Shown here one piece after another: positions 44,657-53,927 of a DNA stretch of 64,000 nt. The notes beneath the pieces are model-generated. The model made no database searches, was not told where the DNA came from, and worked only from the letters and a program-made list of their open reading frames with translations. The DNA lies in assembly GCA_046710535.1 (NCBI GenBank), contig JBKEHH010000004.1, positions 186,001-250,000 of the forward strand, written 5' to 3'. The translations under genes were made by a program, and so were the position numbers. The DNA is from CAWVSB01 sp046710535 (GTDB lineage Bacteria > Pseudomonadota > Gammaproteobacteria > Pseudomonadales > CAWVSB01). The number at the start of each line of letters is the position of its first letter. The first letter of the stretch is position 1.

Positions 44657-46105
44657 ATGAATGCCGTAAACGACCCTACTCAACAAGCACGTCAAGCTAT
44701 GCAAACTGTTTTGGACGCACAAAAAAAGGCCTTTATTGCCGAAGGTGCGGTAAGCGTCGAAGTGCGTATTGAGCGCTTAGAACGCTGCATAAAACAAGTC
44801 CTTAAATACCAAGACAAATTAGTTGCCGCCCTTAGCGAAGACTTTGGCGCACGCTCAGTGCATCACAGTAGAATGATGGATGTTGCCACTGCAATTGGTC
44901 CACTGCAACATGCTAAAAAGCATGTAAAAAAGTGGATGAAAGCGGAAAAGCGCAGCACTATGTTCCCACTAAACTTATTAGGTGCGCGTTCGCGTATTGA
45001 ATATAACCCCTTGGGTGTAATCGGCATTATTAGCCCCTGGAATTTTCCAGTAAATTTAACCTTTGGGCCATTAGCTAACGCGCTCGCGGCGGGTAACCGC
45101 GCAATGATTAAACCGTCAGAGTTTTCTCCTGCCACATCAGAAGTAATGAAAGAATTAATCGAAGAAGAATTTAATAGCAGCGAGATAGCGGTATTTACCG
45201 GCGGCCCAGAAGTTGGCCAAGCATTCAGCTCACTTGCTTTGGACCATCTTATATTCACCGGCGCTACCTCTATTGCTCGCCATGTTATGGCAGCAGCGGC
45301 ACAAAACTTAGTGCCGCTAACCCTAGAATTAGGCGGAAAGTCACCAGTAATGATCGGCCGCACCGCAGATTTAAAGCAAGCAGCAGATAGAATTATGTTC
45401 GGTAAAACCTCTAATGCTGGGCAGATTTGTTTAGCCCCTGATTACGTATTAGTACCAGAAGAAAAGTTAGATGAGTTGATAGAAAACTTAACCGCTTCTA
45501 CTAACATGATGTTTAGCTCTTTAGTCGATAACCCTGATTACACCTAAATCATCAATGATCGGCACTTTGATCGACTACAAAGTTATATTAAAGATGCTGA
45601 AGAAAAAGGCGCCAAAGTTATTCAACTTAATCCAGCGAATGAATCATTTGAAGGTCAAGCCCATCATAAAATTCCGCCAACGTTAATCATTAACGCAACT
45701 GATGATATGAAAGCCTTGCAGGAAGAAATTTTTGGACCGCTACTGCCAATCAAAACCTACAAAAATTATGACGAAGCCATCGCTTATGTAAATACACAGG
45801 AGCGTCCTCTTGCCTTGTACTACTTCGGTGAAGATCCGGTCGAAGAACGTCATACCTTAGATCACACAATTTCAGGTGGCGTAACGCTTAACGATGTCAT
45901 CATGCATGTTGCCCAAGAAGACCTTCCCTTTGGTGGCGTTGGTCCAAGTGGCATGGGTTCTTACCATGGTTTTGACGGCTTCAAAACCTTCAGCCATGCC
46001 CGCGCCATATTTAAGCAAACCAAAAAAGATGTCGCTGGTATGATTGGTTTTCGTCCGCCGTTTGGTGAAAAGACCGAGAAGACTATTAAGGGTTTGATTA
46101 AGTAA
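44657..46105 (+). pseudogene. coniferyl-aldehyde-dehydrogenase-like gene with ochre stop
   Basis: The gene encodes a 482-residue aldehyde dehydrogenase of the coniferyl aldehyde dehydrogenase group (NPLGVIGIISPWNFPVNLTF, LELGGKSPVM, catalytic Cys in NAGQICLAPDY). Codon 297 is TAA (45545-45547), in DNPDYT-stop-IINDRHFDR, where Ser (TCA) is usual. The frame stays open afterwards to 46105 with the normal C-terminal part (EEIFGPLLPIKTY, PFGGVGPSGMG). The 296-residue first part keeps the Cys and Glu but lacks the C-terminal oligomerisation part, so it is probably inactive. A single base change or a sequencing error would explain it. Confidence 0.8.
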
Positions 46106-46242
46106 TCATTATTAACTAGACGTACTTTGGAATATTTGTCCGTTCAAGTTTACTGTCAAACATTCCAAAAGTTCTACCTCGTATTTCTAGAGACTAAAAC
46201 ATCTCAAGCTTTGAGCTACTATGAACATTCAAAAGACAAGAC

Positions 46243-47001
46243 TTACAGCGCATAAGTTTCATTGAGATAAACGATAATATCACTGGACTCAAACATTTCT
46301 ATACTCATATTCGGGTCAATCAAATAAGGCACTTGCACCTTACCCGTCTGTTCCAACAATTGCAGACGATTACGGCCTTGCACGGGCTCATCAGGAAATA
46401 GCCTCGCCCGTAGTCTTGGCGGGCCCATATCTTTCATCATTGCCTTACCAGTATTTCGCAACTCATAGGCAAGTTCTAATTCGCACAGCAACTCTCGTAC
46501 CGGACGTGAAAAAGGGCTGGATTCGAAGCTGTATAGGATTAAAGGTTTTACTGATTTTTTAGCCAGCTTAACTCGCTGCCCTTTAATACCGCGGCTAGCT
46601 GAAGACAGCATGGAGCCGGCAAGTTTTAACCCATGTAAATTCATACGGCCGCTTTTATTACCATAAGTCTTACGTAAGTAGGCAACAATATCTGCCGACT
46701 CATACATTTCAACGCCGGTATTTTTATCGACCAAATAAGGAAACATCTCCTTACCTCCCCTCTCTTCAACCAGGGTTCTGTAACGCTCACCGCCCTTAGG
46801 GCAAGGATAAATAATCGCATCTATATCTAGTACCGCTAAAGCCTCACGTACCACTCGGCAATAAGGACAGTTTTCGATATCATATAATTCTAACAACTGC
46901 ACCGGCTGGTTTGGCGCCGGCCGTGAGTTAGTGCCGCGCCATAAGCTAGCGGTTGAGGCTAGGGTTGAACCCAGTACATTGGTAAATTTACTCATATTCA
47001 T
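46243..47001 (-). CDS. tandem GST N-terminal (thioredoxin-fold) domain protein
   Basis: The 252-residue protein carries two copies of the GST_N/glutaredoxin-like domain in series (about residues 35-115 and 150-252). The first has C45-P-Y-C48, a redox-active glutaredoxin motif; the second has SPFS at the same place. Both end in VPYLxDxNxxxEMxESxDIxxYL-like segments (as in FPYLVDKNTGVEMYESADI). There is no C-terminal GST helical domain. A role in thiol reduction or glutathione-dependent chemistry is likely, but unproven. Confidence 0.75.
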   Translation of the reverse strand: MNMSKFTNVLGSTLASTASLWRGTNSRPAPNQPVQLLELYDIENCPYCRVVREALAVLDIDAIIYPCPKGGERYRTLVEERGGKEMFPYLVDKNTGVEMYESADIVAYLRKTYGNKSGRMNLHGLKLAGSMLSSASRGIKGQRVKLAKKSVKPLILYSFESSPFSRPVRELLCELELAYELRNTGKAMMKDMGPPRLRARLFPDEPVQGRNRLQLLEQTGKVQVPYLIDPNMSIEMFESSDIIVYLNETYAL

Positions 47002-47060
47002 CCTCTGTTAAATATCTACTAACACTGAATTACTAAGTTCATCTGGAAATGATAAACGTA

Positions 47061-47960
47061 CTATGTAATGCCATGTGACTGGCTTTCAATCTTCCTAGGC
47101 CCACGCATCAAAAATATCGCTATCCATACACAAACACTAAAATAGCACGAGTGCCATAGTAGAAAACCGAACCCCCAGTCACCGTATTGTTTAGTTTCAT
47201 TCACGATGGTGAATGCATCTGTTACCGCATTAAATCCACTTTTGATTGCTGGCAGGCCTGTTTCTATTTGGTCTATTGCTGATGCCCAATTTTCAAACGG
47301 TAGGTGATAGAACAAACCATAGCTGCAGTAAATAACACCCCAAGCTATAGTTAGTTTGATAAAACTTGCTAGCATTTTTATTTTTCGTTTTTCTATCTCA
47401 TCGCGTATCGTCAACACTCGGCGTAGCTGCATAAAGGCCAATGGCATTATTGACATAAAACCAATCGTCCATAAAGTTTCTTCAATGGAAAATAAGGTGC
47501 TGTTTTTAAATATTAGTCCGCTGGTGGCGAAAAATTGCGCTATAAAAATACAGATGAATAGACAGTAAGGGCTTTTGGTGTTGATAAATTTTATAAGCCC
47601 ACTGTTATGATTATTTGGCGGTAAGTCTTTATTTATTTGCAGCAAAGCTAAGGCGAATAGGCCTGCAAATGATAGCTCGGCGCAAAACGCGAACATGCGT
47701 ATAAGTAATGCGCTATTGGCAAAATTGTCGAACCATGCCATTTGAGTAAGATAACGTGAAACAAAAACAGAACGGTAGGCCCCTACTATTACAAAAACAG
47801 CACCCATTATTAACATCCGTTTTTGATATGCCGCGGTGACTGCGTCATTAGAGCATGCAGTGCGCTTAATTATTAGCGCAGCTATTATTAGGTTAATGGC
47901 GTTTATAATTACCATTACTGCCCACCAAGGCCATGCCCATTGAGTGTCTGTAAATTCCAT
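47061..47960 (-). CDS. seven-helix membrane protein of unknown function
   Basis: The 299-residue protein has about seven hydrophobic segments (near residues 12-32, 48-66, 85-106, 131-150, 160-180, 195-217 and 265-285). Charged loops include RRVLTIRDEIEKRKIKM. I do not recognise the family. It lies between the tandem GST-domain protein and the acyltransferase gene on the same strand, with gaps of 59 and 76 bases, too wide to prove an operon. Inner membrane by inference. Confidence 0.6.
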   Translation of the reverse strand: MEFTDTQWAWPWWAVMVIINAINLIIAALIIKRTACSNDAVTAAYQKRMLIMGAVFVIVGAYRSVFVSRYLTQMAWFDNFANSALLIRMFAFCAELSFAGLFALALLQINKDLPPNNHNSGLIKFINTKSPYCLFICIFIAQFFATSGLIFKNSTLFSIEETLWTIGFMSIMPLAFMQLRRVLTIRDEIEKRKIKMLASFIKLTIAWGVIYCSYGLFYHLPFENWASAIDQIETGLPAIKSGFNAVTDAFTIVNETKQYGDWGFGFLLWHSCYFSVCVWIAIFLMRGPRKIESQSHGIT

Positions 47961-48036
47961 CTTTTTCTCTTTGTTATGTTTAGGTATTGTTAATTACTGC
48001 ACATGAAAATGAAATAGCGATGATGCTCGCCTAAAT

Positions 48037-48951
48037 TTAATATCGCTTTGGAGCTCCTTTATCAAGCTGAGTTTTAAACCGTCTATGCACCCACAAATAC
48101 TGCTCCGGTGATATCCGCACCGCTTGCTCAATCACACTATTAAGTACTGTCGCATTATTGACATCGTCGTCGTTAAATTTGCCTTCAAATGGATCGGAGA
48201 TACGTATTAAATAACGAATATTTTTACCTTTTCCTACTCGGTAATGACTGAAATAGAGCGGTTTTGCCTTTGTAAGTTTTAGCAACGTACCGATAGTTGA
48301 AATGGTGGCCGTTTGCTGACCAAAAAATGGCGCGAAGACCGAGTGTTTACGGCCAAAGTCTTGGTCAGTTGCATACCACATAGCACGCCCAGACTTAACC
48401 AATTTGATCAACCTGCGCATTTGTTTCTTTTCTACCATATTGGTAAAACGCTTTAGTCGATATTTTAATATACAGTAGTCAAATACCAGATTTTTTTGCT
48501 TTTGGTAGGAGCTATCTACGTCTGCTTTTAGTCGTAGTAGCCGTCCAGCAAGGTCCAAGGTTGTAAAGTGTGAGCCAATTAATAATACCCCTTGGCCTTG
48601 AGCTTGGGCAGCTTCAATTAACTCTACTCCTTCATAATCAGTGCGCTGATGCAGTTCTTCATCGCTTGCCCACCAACTATATACAGTTTCTAACATGCCC
48701 AAATAAGTCGAGATGATTATGTCAGTAACAAGCTGTTGCTGCTGCTCGCCGGATAACTCAGGAAAACATAGCCGAACATTAACCTCTGCTATATGACGCC
48801 TGCGCTTAAGTAGCGCTGAATTGGCGCTGATACCTCCCAGCCACTGACCAAATACAAGCAAGGTGCTTAGTGGTAGTAAGCACAGGCAGCGAGTGAACAG
48901 AATGCCCAGCCATGATGTCCAGTAGCGCGGATGATAAAGAGCTTTATTCAC
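48037..48951 (-). CDS. LpxL/HtrB-family lipid A acyltransferase
   Basis: The 304-residue protein has a membrane-anchor N terminus (about residues 20-40) and the acyltransferase HX4D motif in GSHFTTLDLA. It also has the FAPFFGQQTATISTIGTLL and ISPEQYLWVHRRFKT segments typical of LpxL/LpxM. It transfers a secondary acyl chain to Kdo2-lipid IVA or a similar acceptor on the inner face of the membrane. Which acyl position or chain it prefers cannot be read. No other lipid A genes are nearby. Confidence 0.85.
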   Translation of the reverse strand: MNKALYHPRYWTSWLGILFTRCLCLLPLSTLLVFGQWLGGISANSALLKRRRHIAEVNVRLCFPELSGEQQQQLVTDIIISTYLGMLETVYSWWASDEELHQRTDYEGVELIEAAQAQGQGVLLIGSHFTTLDLAGRLLRLKADVDSSYQKQKNLVFDYCILKYRLKRFTNMVEKKQMRRLIKLVKSGRAMWYATDQDFGRKHSVFAPFFGQQTATISTIGTLLKLTKAKPLYFSHYRVGKGKNIRYLIRISDPFEGKFNDDDVNNATVLNSVIEQAVRISPEQYLWVHRRFKTQLDKGAPKRY

Positions 48952-49370
48952 GATGGTAAGGCTTATCCTTAAGTAAAATAAGAGTCAATTCTACACCGAT
49001 AACTAATCCATCTGTTTATTATCTGATGGCCGCCGATAGATAAATCATATTGGCAGCCCAAATAGTTATTTTGGTTGTGACAATTACAGTTAAGACTGCC
49101 TCTCAACTTAGCATTATCACTCTGAGCCATAACGGTGCAGTGCTTGCCCATTTTTGTGCAAATTAGCTAACTAGTCGCCAATTAAGCGCCTTGAAATTCC
49201 TTCAAACGGGTCTGAAGTACAAATTTCGCCAAACAAAATAATCGGCATGCTATTTGCATTACTGTATTTGCGAGACGCAGATTCTGAGATGGAACTTGCT
49301 GCACGCTAACACCGAACAACTAAAACACATTGCGACCGCTCGAGAGACTGGTTAAATTGAGGCATAAGTA
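48952..49370. other. intergenic gap, no firm feature
   Basis: A 60-codon Cys-rich frame (49151-48969, minus) lies just upstream of the acyltransferase gene but has no ribosome site, so I do not call it a gene. The rest, up to the AP2-domain gene, shows no promoter, repeat or gene remnant that I can support. Confidence 0.35.
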
Positions 49371-49925
49371 ATGAGCAAGGTCACTGATGAATCGGCCAAC
49401 ATGTATGGCATCACCAGAATTGATAATGAAAAGTATCGTACCCATGCATGGCGAGTAAGCTTGTCACGTCACAAAAAAATGCATGTTAGAAACTTCTCAG
49501 ACAAGAAATGTGGCAGTAAAGAAATCGCCTTGCAACAAGCCATACTACATCGCGACGAGCTGGTTAGAACATATCCTCCTATAACTCGTAAAGAAATTTG
49601 CAAGCTTAAACGATCTAACAACAAAACAGGTATTACTGGCGTCTACCAATATGCAAAGCCCTACACATTAAGTGATGGAGAAATTCGTGAAAATTGGTAT
49701 TGGGAAGCAAGCTGGCCTGACATTGAAGGTGAAAGCGTGGCCAAAGCATTTTCAGTTAAAAAATACGGTGAGGAACTAGCCAAGCAGATGGCGATACGCG
49801 CTAGAAATAATGGGGTAAAAAATGTTGAGGGTGTTTATTGGGTCTCTAAGCGCGGCAAGTTAGAACTTGATAGCTTTTCGCAACTATTTGCATCTATAAA
49901 GTCAGTTATTAGTCGGGTTGCTTAA
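49371..49925 (+). CDS. protein with AP2-like DNA-binding domains
   Basis: The 184-residue protein looks like the bacterial AP2 family. One AP2-like unit (about residues 11-62) runs from MYGITRID through WRVSLSRHKKMHVRNFSD to AILHRDELV. A second (about 85-150) has GITGVYQY, WYWEASWPD, AFSVKKYGEELAKQMAIRAR. AP2 domains are three-stranded sheet DNA binders; bacterial copies are often near phage or homing elements, but no such element is seen here. It overlaps the next gene's end by four bases, tail to tail. Its target is unknown. Confidence 0.65.
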   Translation: MSKVTDESANMYGITRIDNEKYRTHAWRVSLSRHKKMHVRNFSDKKCGSKEIALQQAILHRDELVRTYPPITRKEICKLKRSNNKTGITGVYQYAKPYTLSDGEIRENWYWEASWPDIEGESVAKAFSVKKYGEELAKQMAIRARNNGVKNVEGVYWVSKRGKLELDSFSQLFASIKSVISRVA

Positions 49926-50143
49926 CAGCCGCGCGTTACCACAATAGAGTCTTGATTTTGGCTATCTATCAAAAAATCTATATGGATTAGCCGCTCAGCT
50001 TTTGATTTAGTTACCACCAACTTTGCCAATACGCTGTTTAATAATGCATTCAACACACCGTCTTCTGTCATCACCGACGACGCCTCAGCTTCAGCAATCG
50101 CTGCAGTCACCGCTTCGTCAGCAATCTTAAATTCACCTGCCAT
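49922..50143 (-). CDS. small hypothetical protein
   Basis: The 73-residue protein is acidic in its N-terminal half, with an Ala/Glu-rich amphipathic helix (ADEAVTAAIAEAEASS), and ends in IDSQNQDSIVVTRGC. I recognise no family. A weak AGAGG lies upstream of the start. Its 3' end overlaps the AP2-like gene by four bases in opposite direction. Its existence as a gene is moderately supported by coding-like composition only. Confidence 0.4.
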   Translation of the reverse strand: MAGEFKIADEAVTAAIAEAEASSVMTEDGVLNALLNSVLAKLVVTKSKAERLIHIDFLIDSQNQDSIVVTRGC

Positions 50144-50294
50144 ACAAACCTCTGTTCACATATTTTTCGAGCTATAAGTTTAACTATTAAGAATAAATTG
50201 GCATTGACGTAAATCATCACTATGACAAAAGCCAACAGCTAGAGCAGCCTACCAACTAGCTTTGTGCAAAAACCGCAAACTCTGCCAAAATATT

Positions 50295-50711
50295 TTAACT
50301 GGGATTATTACCCGTACAGCAAATTAATAACTGGCGCTCTAAGCCCGCCTCGCGGTGAACATGTGCGACTTGATATTCTGGCGAGCTGGTCATATCTAAA
50401 AATGCTTGCCGATTGGGGTATTGCATAATGGCTATAATATCGAAATCGGTTGCAACACTATCACCAATTATGCCTTGGACTACAGGTTCAGAAAACACCA
50501 ATTTCGCATCAGCAGCTGCTAAAATACCCTCCTTATGCAAAGCAGTCGAATACCTCATGTAGGCTTGCATACCATTTTCACAACCACCGTTACTACCGTC
50601 AGCGTATTCTGCCTTTTGTTTGAACTTAAGCATGTTTAACATTCTTATCGACCCTTCTGCCGGACCTTTCATTAGTGCATCAATTTGCTCTTTGGTTGAA
50701 TCAGTTGCCAT
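50295..50711 (-). CDS. DUF1330-like (ferredoxin-like fold) protein
   Basis: The 138-residue protein has the DUF1330/dimeric alpha-beta-barrel pattern, with IRMLNMLKFK, YMRYSTALHKEGILAAADAKLVFSEPVVQGIIGD and IIAIMQYPNRQAFLDMTSSPEYQ. Function in the family is poorly known; related folds act as monooxygenases or stress proteins. It lies 24 bases downstream of the class V aminotransferase gene on the same strand, so the two are probably co-transcribed. Confidence 0.75.
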   Translation of the reverse strand: MATDSTKEQIDALMKGPAEGSIRMLNMLKFKQKAEYADGSNGGCENGMQAYMRYSTALHKEGILAAADAKLVFSEPVVQGIIGDSVATDFDIIAIMQYPNRQAFLDMTSSPEYQVAHVHREAGLERQLLICCTGNNPS

Positions 50712-50735
50712 AGTTATTCCTTAAACATTATTTAT

Positions 50736-52058
50736 TTATTTGTTAGCTAAAATCGCTATTTTTTCCACCGCCTGTGCTATCTGCTTCTCGTCATTAAATA
50801 ATGACGGTGCAAACCGTGCATAGCTTTCTCTATAGGGGGTATTACTCATCACTACGCCTTGGCCATACATATTTTTTACCACATCTATTTGCGCCATACC
50901 ATTTATATCGAAGCAAACAAAACCCGAAGACAATTCAGTAGAAATTGGTGTATAGAGTTTTACATTAGGAATTACTGACAAAGCTAATTTAGTTTGAGTA
51001 TTCAGTTGGTGAATGCGTTTTTGTATTTGGGCTTTACCTAATTGTAAATGTAGCTTAAAGGCTTCAGGCAATGCCCAGCGATGCTCGAACGAATGAAAAC
51101 CTCCTGGCGTCATATGCTCTCCAGGAGGTACTTCATCTAAACTAGCGGTACCCCGCCACACCGCACCTGAGCGACCAAAGCCTGGAACAACCGGTTTACA
51201 TTGCTCCCAGCCTTTAGCGCTACCCCAAATAATACCAGTGCCACGCGGACCAAATATCCACTTGTGTGTACCGGCAATAAAAAAATCGCAAGCCAGTGCG
51301 CTTATATCAATATTTTCAATTCCAAACCCATGGACACCGTCTACACAAAAAATAATTTGCCGATCGCTAGCGCGCTTAGCATTAATTTTATTTATTGCAT
51401 CACTGAGTGCGCGAATAGGCAATTTCACCCCTGTTGAAGAGTGAACCCACGTTACGCCGATAACCTTTGTTGCATCACTAATACCATTAACCAACCGTTT
51501 TACACTTTCATCTACCGACACATCAAATGGATTGTCATACAACGATACCTGCCTAACTTTTGCACCGGTGCGCTCGGCTCGGCGAGCGATGGACATAAAT
51601 GTCGAATAGTGATAATGGGTGGTATGAAGAATTTCATCTCCAGGCTGCAACGACAATCCGCTATAAACCATTGCCAGGCCCATCGTAGTACTGTCTGTTA
51701 GCGCTATTTGATCGCCACTAGTACCCATATATTGCGCAACAGAGTCGCGCACTTTGCCGTCAATTGTCGAATACATCGAGTACAAGGTTCCAACAGGGTC
51801 GTAATCTAAAGCTTGTCTATAAGCGTTAATCGCATCAGTAACAGGCTTAGGATGCGATGTTAACAAAAATGAAGCCAGCTGAATTTGATCATTACGCAAG
51901 GGAAATAAATCACGAAATGCGCTCCAGTCTCCACTTGCTAAGGGCTTTAAATCAGAGTGTTTGGAAATTTTCTGCTCGGCTGCCAGTAAACTATTACTCG
52001 CCAGCGCGCTAACACCAACCGCCAAACTTGTACCGGTTAAAAATTCACGACGTTTCAT
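50736..52058 (-). CDS. class V aminotransferase-fold enzyme with Tat signal
   Basis: The 440-residue protein begins with a Tat signal, KRREFLTGTSLAVGVSALA, so it is exported folded to the periplasm. The rest is a PLP fold-type I protein of the class V (cysteine desulphurase/isopenicillin-N-epimerase) group, with FCVDGVHGFGIENID and the PLP Lys in AGTHKWIFGPRGTGI. Exported PLP enzymes of this group are uncommon but known, for instance as epimerase-like proteins. Its substrate is unknown. It precedes the DUF1330 gene. Confidence 0.8.
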   Translation of the reverse strand: MKRREFLTGTSLAVGVSALASNSLLAAEQKISKHSDLKPLASGDWSAFRDLFPLRNDQIQLASFLLTSHPKPVTDAINAYRQALDYDPVGTLYSMYSTIDGKVRDSVAQYMGTSGDQIALTDSTTMGLAMVYSGLSLQPGDEILHTTHYHYSTFMSIARRAERTGAKVRQVSLYDNPFDVSVDESVKRLVNGISDATKVIGVTWVHSSTGVKLPIRALSDAINKINAKRASDRQIIFCVDGVHGFGIENIDISALACDFFIAGTHKWIFGPRGTGIIWGSAKGWEQCKPVVPGFGRSGAVWRGTASLDEVPPGEHMTPGGFHSFEHRWALPEAFKLHLQLGKAQIQKRIHQLNTQTKLALSVIPNVKLYTPISTELSSGFVCFDINGMAQIDVVKNMYGQGVVMSNTPYRESYARFAPSLFNDEKQIAQAVEKIAILANK

Positions 52059-52163
52059 TATTTACCCCAATATTTTTATAGTTAGAGGATTTAAATACAG
52101 TAAAGCTAAACCTTATATGTGTAAACTTAGTGATATATTAGCTCATGTTCACTCTAGTTGACG

Positions 52164-52892
52164 CTAACTTAACGCTACCTTTTCAGGCAACACTCCAGCA
52201 GCTACCGTCAATTCATCAACCCGGCTTCGCCACTGACTAAGTCGAGTAAAGCGATTCATTAGCGCGTGCCCCTCTTGCGCGCGCGCCATTACCGTACACA
52301 TACTCGCAACGCTAATATCTGCGATAGTTAACTCATCGCCTACCAACCAATCACTATTTTCTAACAACGCCTCAAGCGCTTTGAAATGGCGTTCTACATC
52401 TTCAAGTACTTGTTTTTTAGGCTTACGCCCGATACCTTGAGTTGCCGTGGTTTTACGCAGGGCTTTACCCACTATCGGACGAATTAATCGGCCAAATAAA
52501 CCTGGATTTTCGATCAGTAAATCGTCTTCTAGCAAAGTAATATTGTTATCCCAGCAACGCATAGTGACATCGTAAAAGTACAAACTCTCGTCAGCCCAAT
52601 CTTCTATGATATGGACCTGCGCTTGCTGTAACGAGTCTGCCGGAATCAGTGGCTTATCAGGTGTGAGCTCGTCCAGATACGCGGTAATTTCCGAACTGTC
52701 AGCGATAAACACCCCTTTATGTTCTAACACTGGCAACTTACCAATGGGGCTTAACTTTCGCACTTTACTAATATCTAATAGCGCATAATTTACCATGTCA
52801 AAACTTAGAAACTTGTAATACAACACCCGGCGAATTTTTGCGCAAAACGGTGATGCTTGGTATTGATGTAGAGTTATTGTTTCAGTAGCCAT
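52164..52892 (-). CDS. glutathione S-transferase
   Basis: The 242-residue GST has an N-terminal thioredoxin-fold domain with YQASPFCAKIRRVL (SPFC, Cys active site of the omega/beta kind), LSPIGKLPVLEHKGVFIADSSEI, and a helical domain ending in LTIADISVASMCTVMARA. Its subgroup resembles bacterial GSTs of unknown substrate. It is divergent from the MaoC-type gene pair at 53067, so it may share control with them. Confidence 0.8.
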   Translation of the reverse strand: MATETITLHQYQASPFCAKIRRVLYYKFLSFDMVNYALLDISKVRKLSPIGKLPVLEHKGVFIADSSEITAYLDELTPDKPLIPADSLQQAQVHIIEDWADESLYFYDVTMRCWDNNITLLEDDLLIENPGLFGRLIRPIVGKALRKTTATQGIGRKPKKQVLEDVERHFKALEALLENSDWLVGDELTIADISVASMCTVMARAQEGHALMNRFTRLSQWRSRVDELTVAAGVLPEKVALS

Positions 52893-53066
52893 AATATTTT
52901 CTCAAAAGTGCGATAACTATTAAGCTACAGTAGCAGCGTATATATACCTAGCAAGCTATTATCCTCCTTTGCTGGTCATATTATTCAATAATACCAATTA
53001 CTTAACTAGATAGTTTTATTGGATATATTAAGATACTCCAAATAAGTAAAGTGCTAGAGGTTAACT

Positions 53067-53519
53067 ATGGCGATTAAACCAATACCCGCTGAACATGAGA
53101 TAACCGCATTGGCCGGGCATCAGTTTGCTGGTGGCGACTATACGATAGCCCATTGGGAAAACTTTTTACTCACTGATTGTACGGGCGCGCAGCTACTACC
53201 AAATGGACTAGCCCATCCAGTTGCATTATTTCATGTGCCTATTATCGGCGCCGGCACTTCAATCGCTGAAATGTTCGAACTGGGGCAAGCTGAGTCGGAT
53301 CTTTCGATAATAATAGAAAGCTATGACTGGGAAATATTCACTAGCCTAAAAGAAGAAACTATCTACCAAGTTAGCGGTAAAATCACTTCAGCTGAACGTT
53401 GTAACAATAAGCAAGGCCAAACCTATGACCGCATTCAATTCTGCTTTGAACTAAGCAAAAACGAGTGCTTAACTGCGCGCACTTCTATCACCTGGCATTA
53501 CACAAGGAACATACTGTGA
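53067..53519 (+). CDS. MaoC-type hotdog dehydratase, N-terminal half subunit
   Basis: The 150-residue protein resembles the FAS1/MaoC N-terminal hotdog domain (LAGHQFAGGDYTIAHWENFLLTDCTGAQ, LFHVPIIGAGTSIAEMFE). It lacks the D-x4-H catalytic motif, as non-catalytic half subunits do. The stop codon overlaps the next gene's GTG by four bases. The pair recalls the heteromeric (R)-hydratases ChsH1/ChsH2 of steroid side-chain degradation, where one subunit binds and the other catalyses. Its role in hydrating an enoyl-CoA of the pathway is inferred. Confidence 0.7.
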   Translation: MAIKPIPAEHEITALAGHQFAGGDYTIAHWENFLLTDCTGAQLLPNGLAHPVALFHVPIIGAGTSIAEMFELGQAESDLSIIIESYDWEIFTSLKEETIYQVSGKITSAERCNNKQGQTYDRIQFCFELSKNECLTARTSITWHYTRNIL

Positions 53520-53923
53520 TTTTAACACCGGGCGACAAAATACCACCCTGGATAATGCCAAGCGTAAGCAGTGAGCGAATGAAGACAATGGCAGCAATAC
53601 TGCGTGACCCTAACCCTGTTCACTGGGACAGAGACGCAGTTGCCGCCCTGCCACTAGGCCTAGGACAGCGCACTATAAACCAAGGTCCACTAGGTTTGAG
53701 TTATATGATTAATATGCTGCATGCATGGCTTGGCCCAGAGTGCATACGTCGCCTTGTGATGCGCTTTCCGCAAGTGGTGTTAGAAGGTGAAGAAGTGATT
53801 GCCAATGGCATCGTAACTGCAGTAAGCATAGATGATGGCGCAGCAATAGCCGAGTGTAATATCTGGTTAGAGCATACAGAGCGCGGTATATTATTAGAGG
53901 GCAGTGCAACTATTGTTATTTAA
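53516..53923 (+). CDS. MaoC-type enoyl-CoA hydratase, catalytic half subunit
   Basis: From the GTG at 53516 (AAGGAAC nine bases upstream) the 135-residue protein has a hotdog fold with RDPNPVHWDRDAV, the MaoC hydratase-2 motif D-x-N-P-x-H with Asp and His, and QGPLGLSYMINMLHAWL. It should hydrate a trans-2-enoyl-CoA. It is translationally coupled to the upstream half subunit by GTGA overlap. It ends four bases from the DUF2141 gene on the opposite strand, without a terminator. Confidence 0.75.
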   Translation: MILTPGDKIPPWIMPSVSSERMKTMAAILRDPNPVHWDRDAVAALPLGLGQRTINQGPLGLSYMINMLHAWLGPECIRRLVMRFPQVVLEGEEVIANGIVTAVSIDDGAAIAECNIWLEHTERGILLEGSATIVI

Positions 53924-53927
53924 TTTT

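Noticed and set aside
48969..49151. Cys-rich 60-residue minus-strand frame upstream of the acyltransferase
   Set aside because: No ribosome site and no family; a loose resemblance to cyanovirin-N-type repeats is too weak to support.
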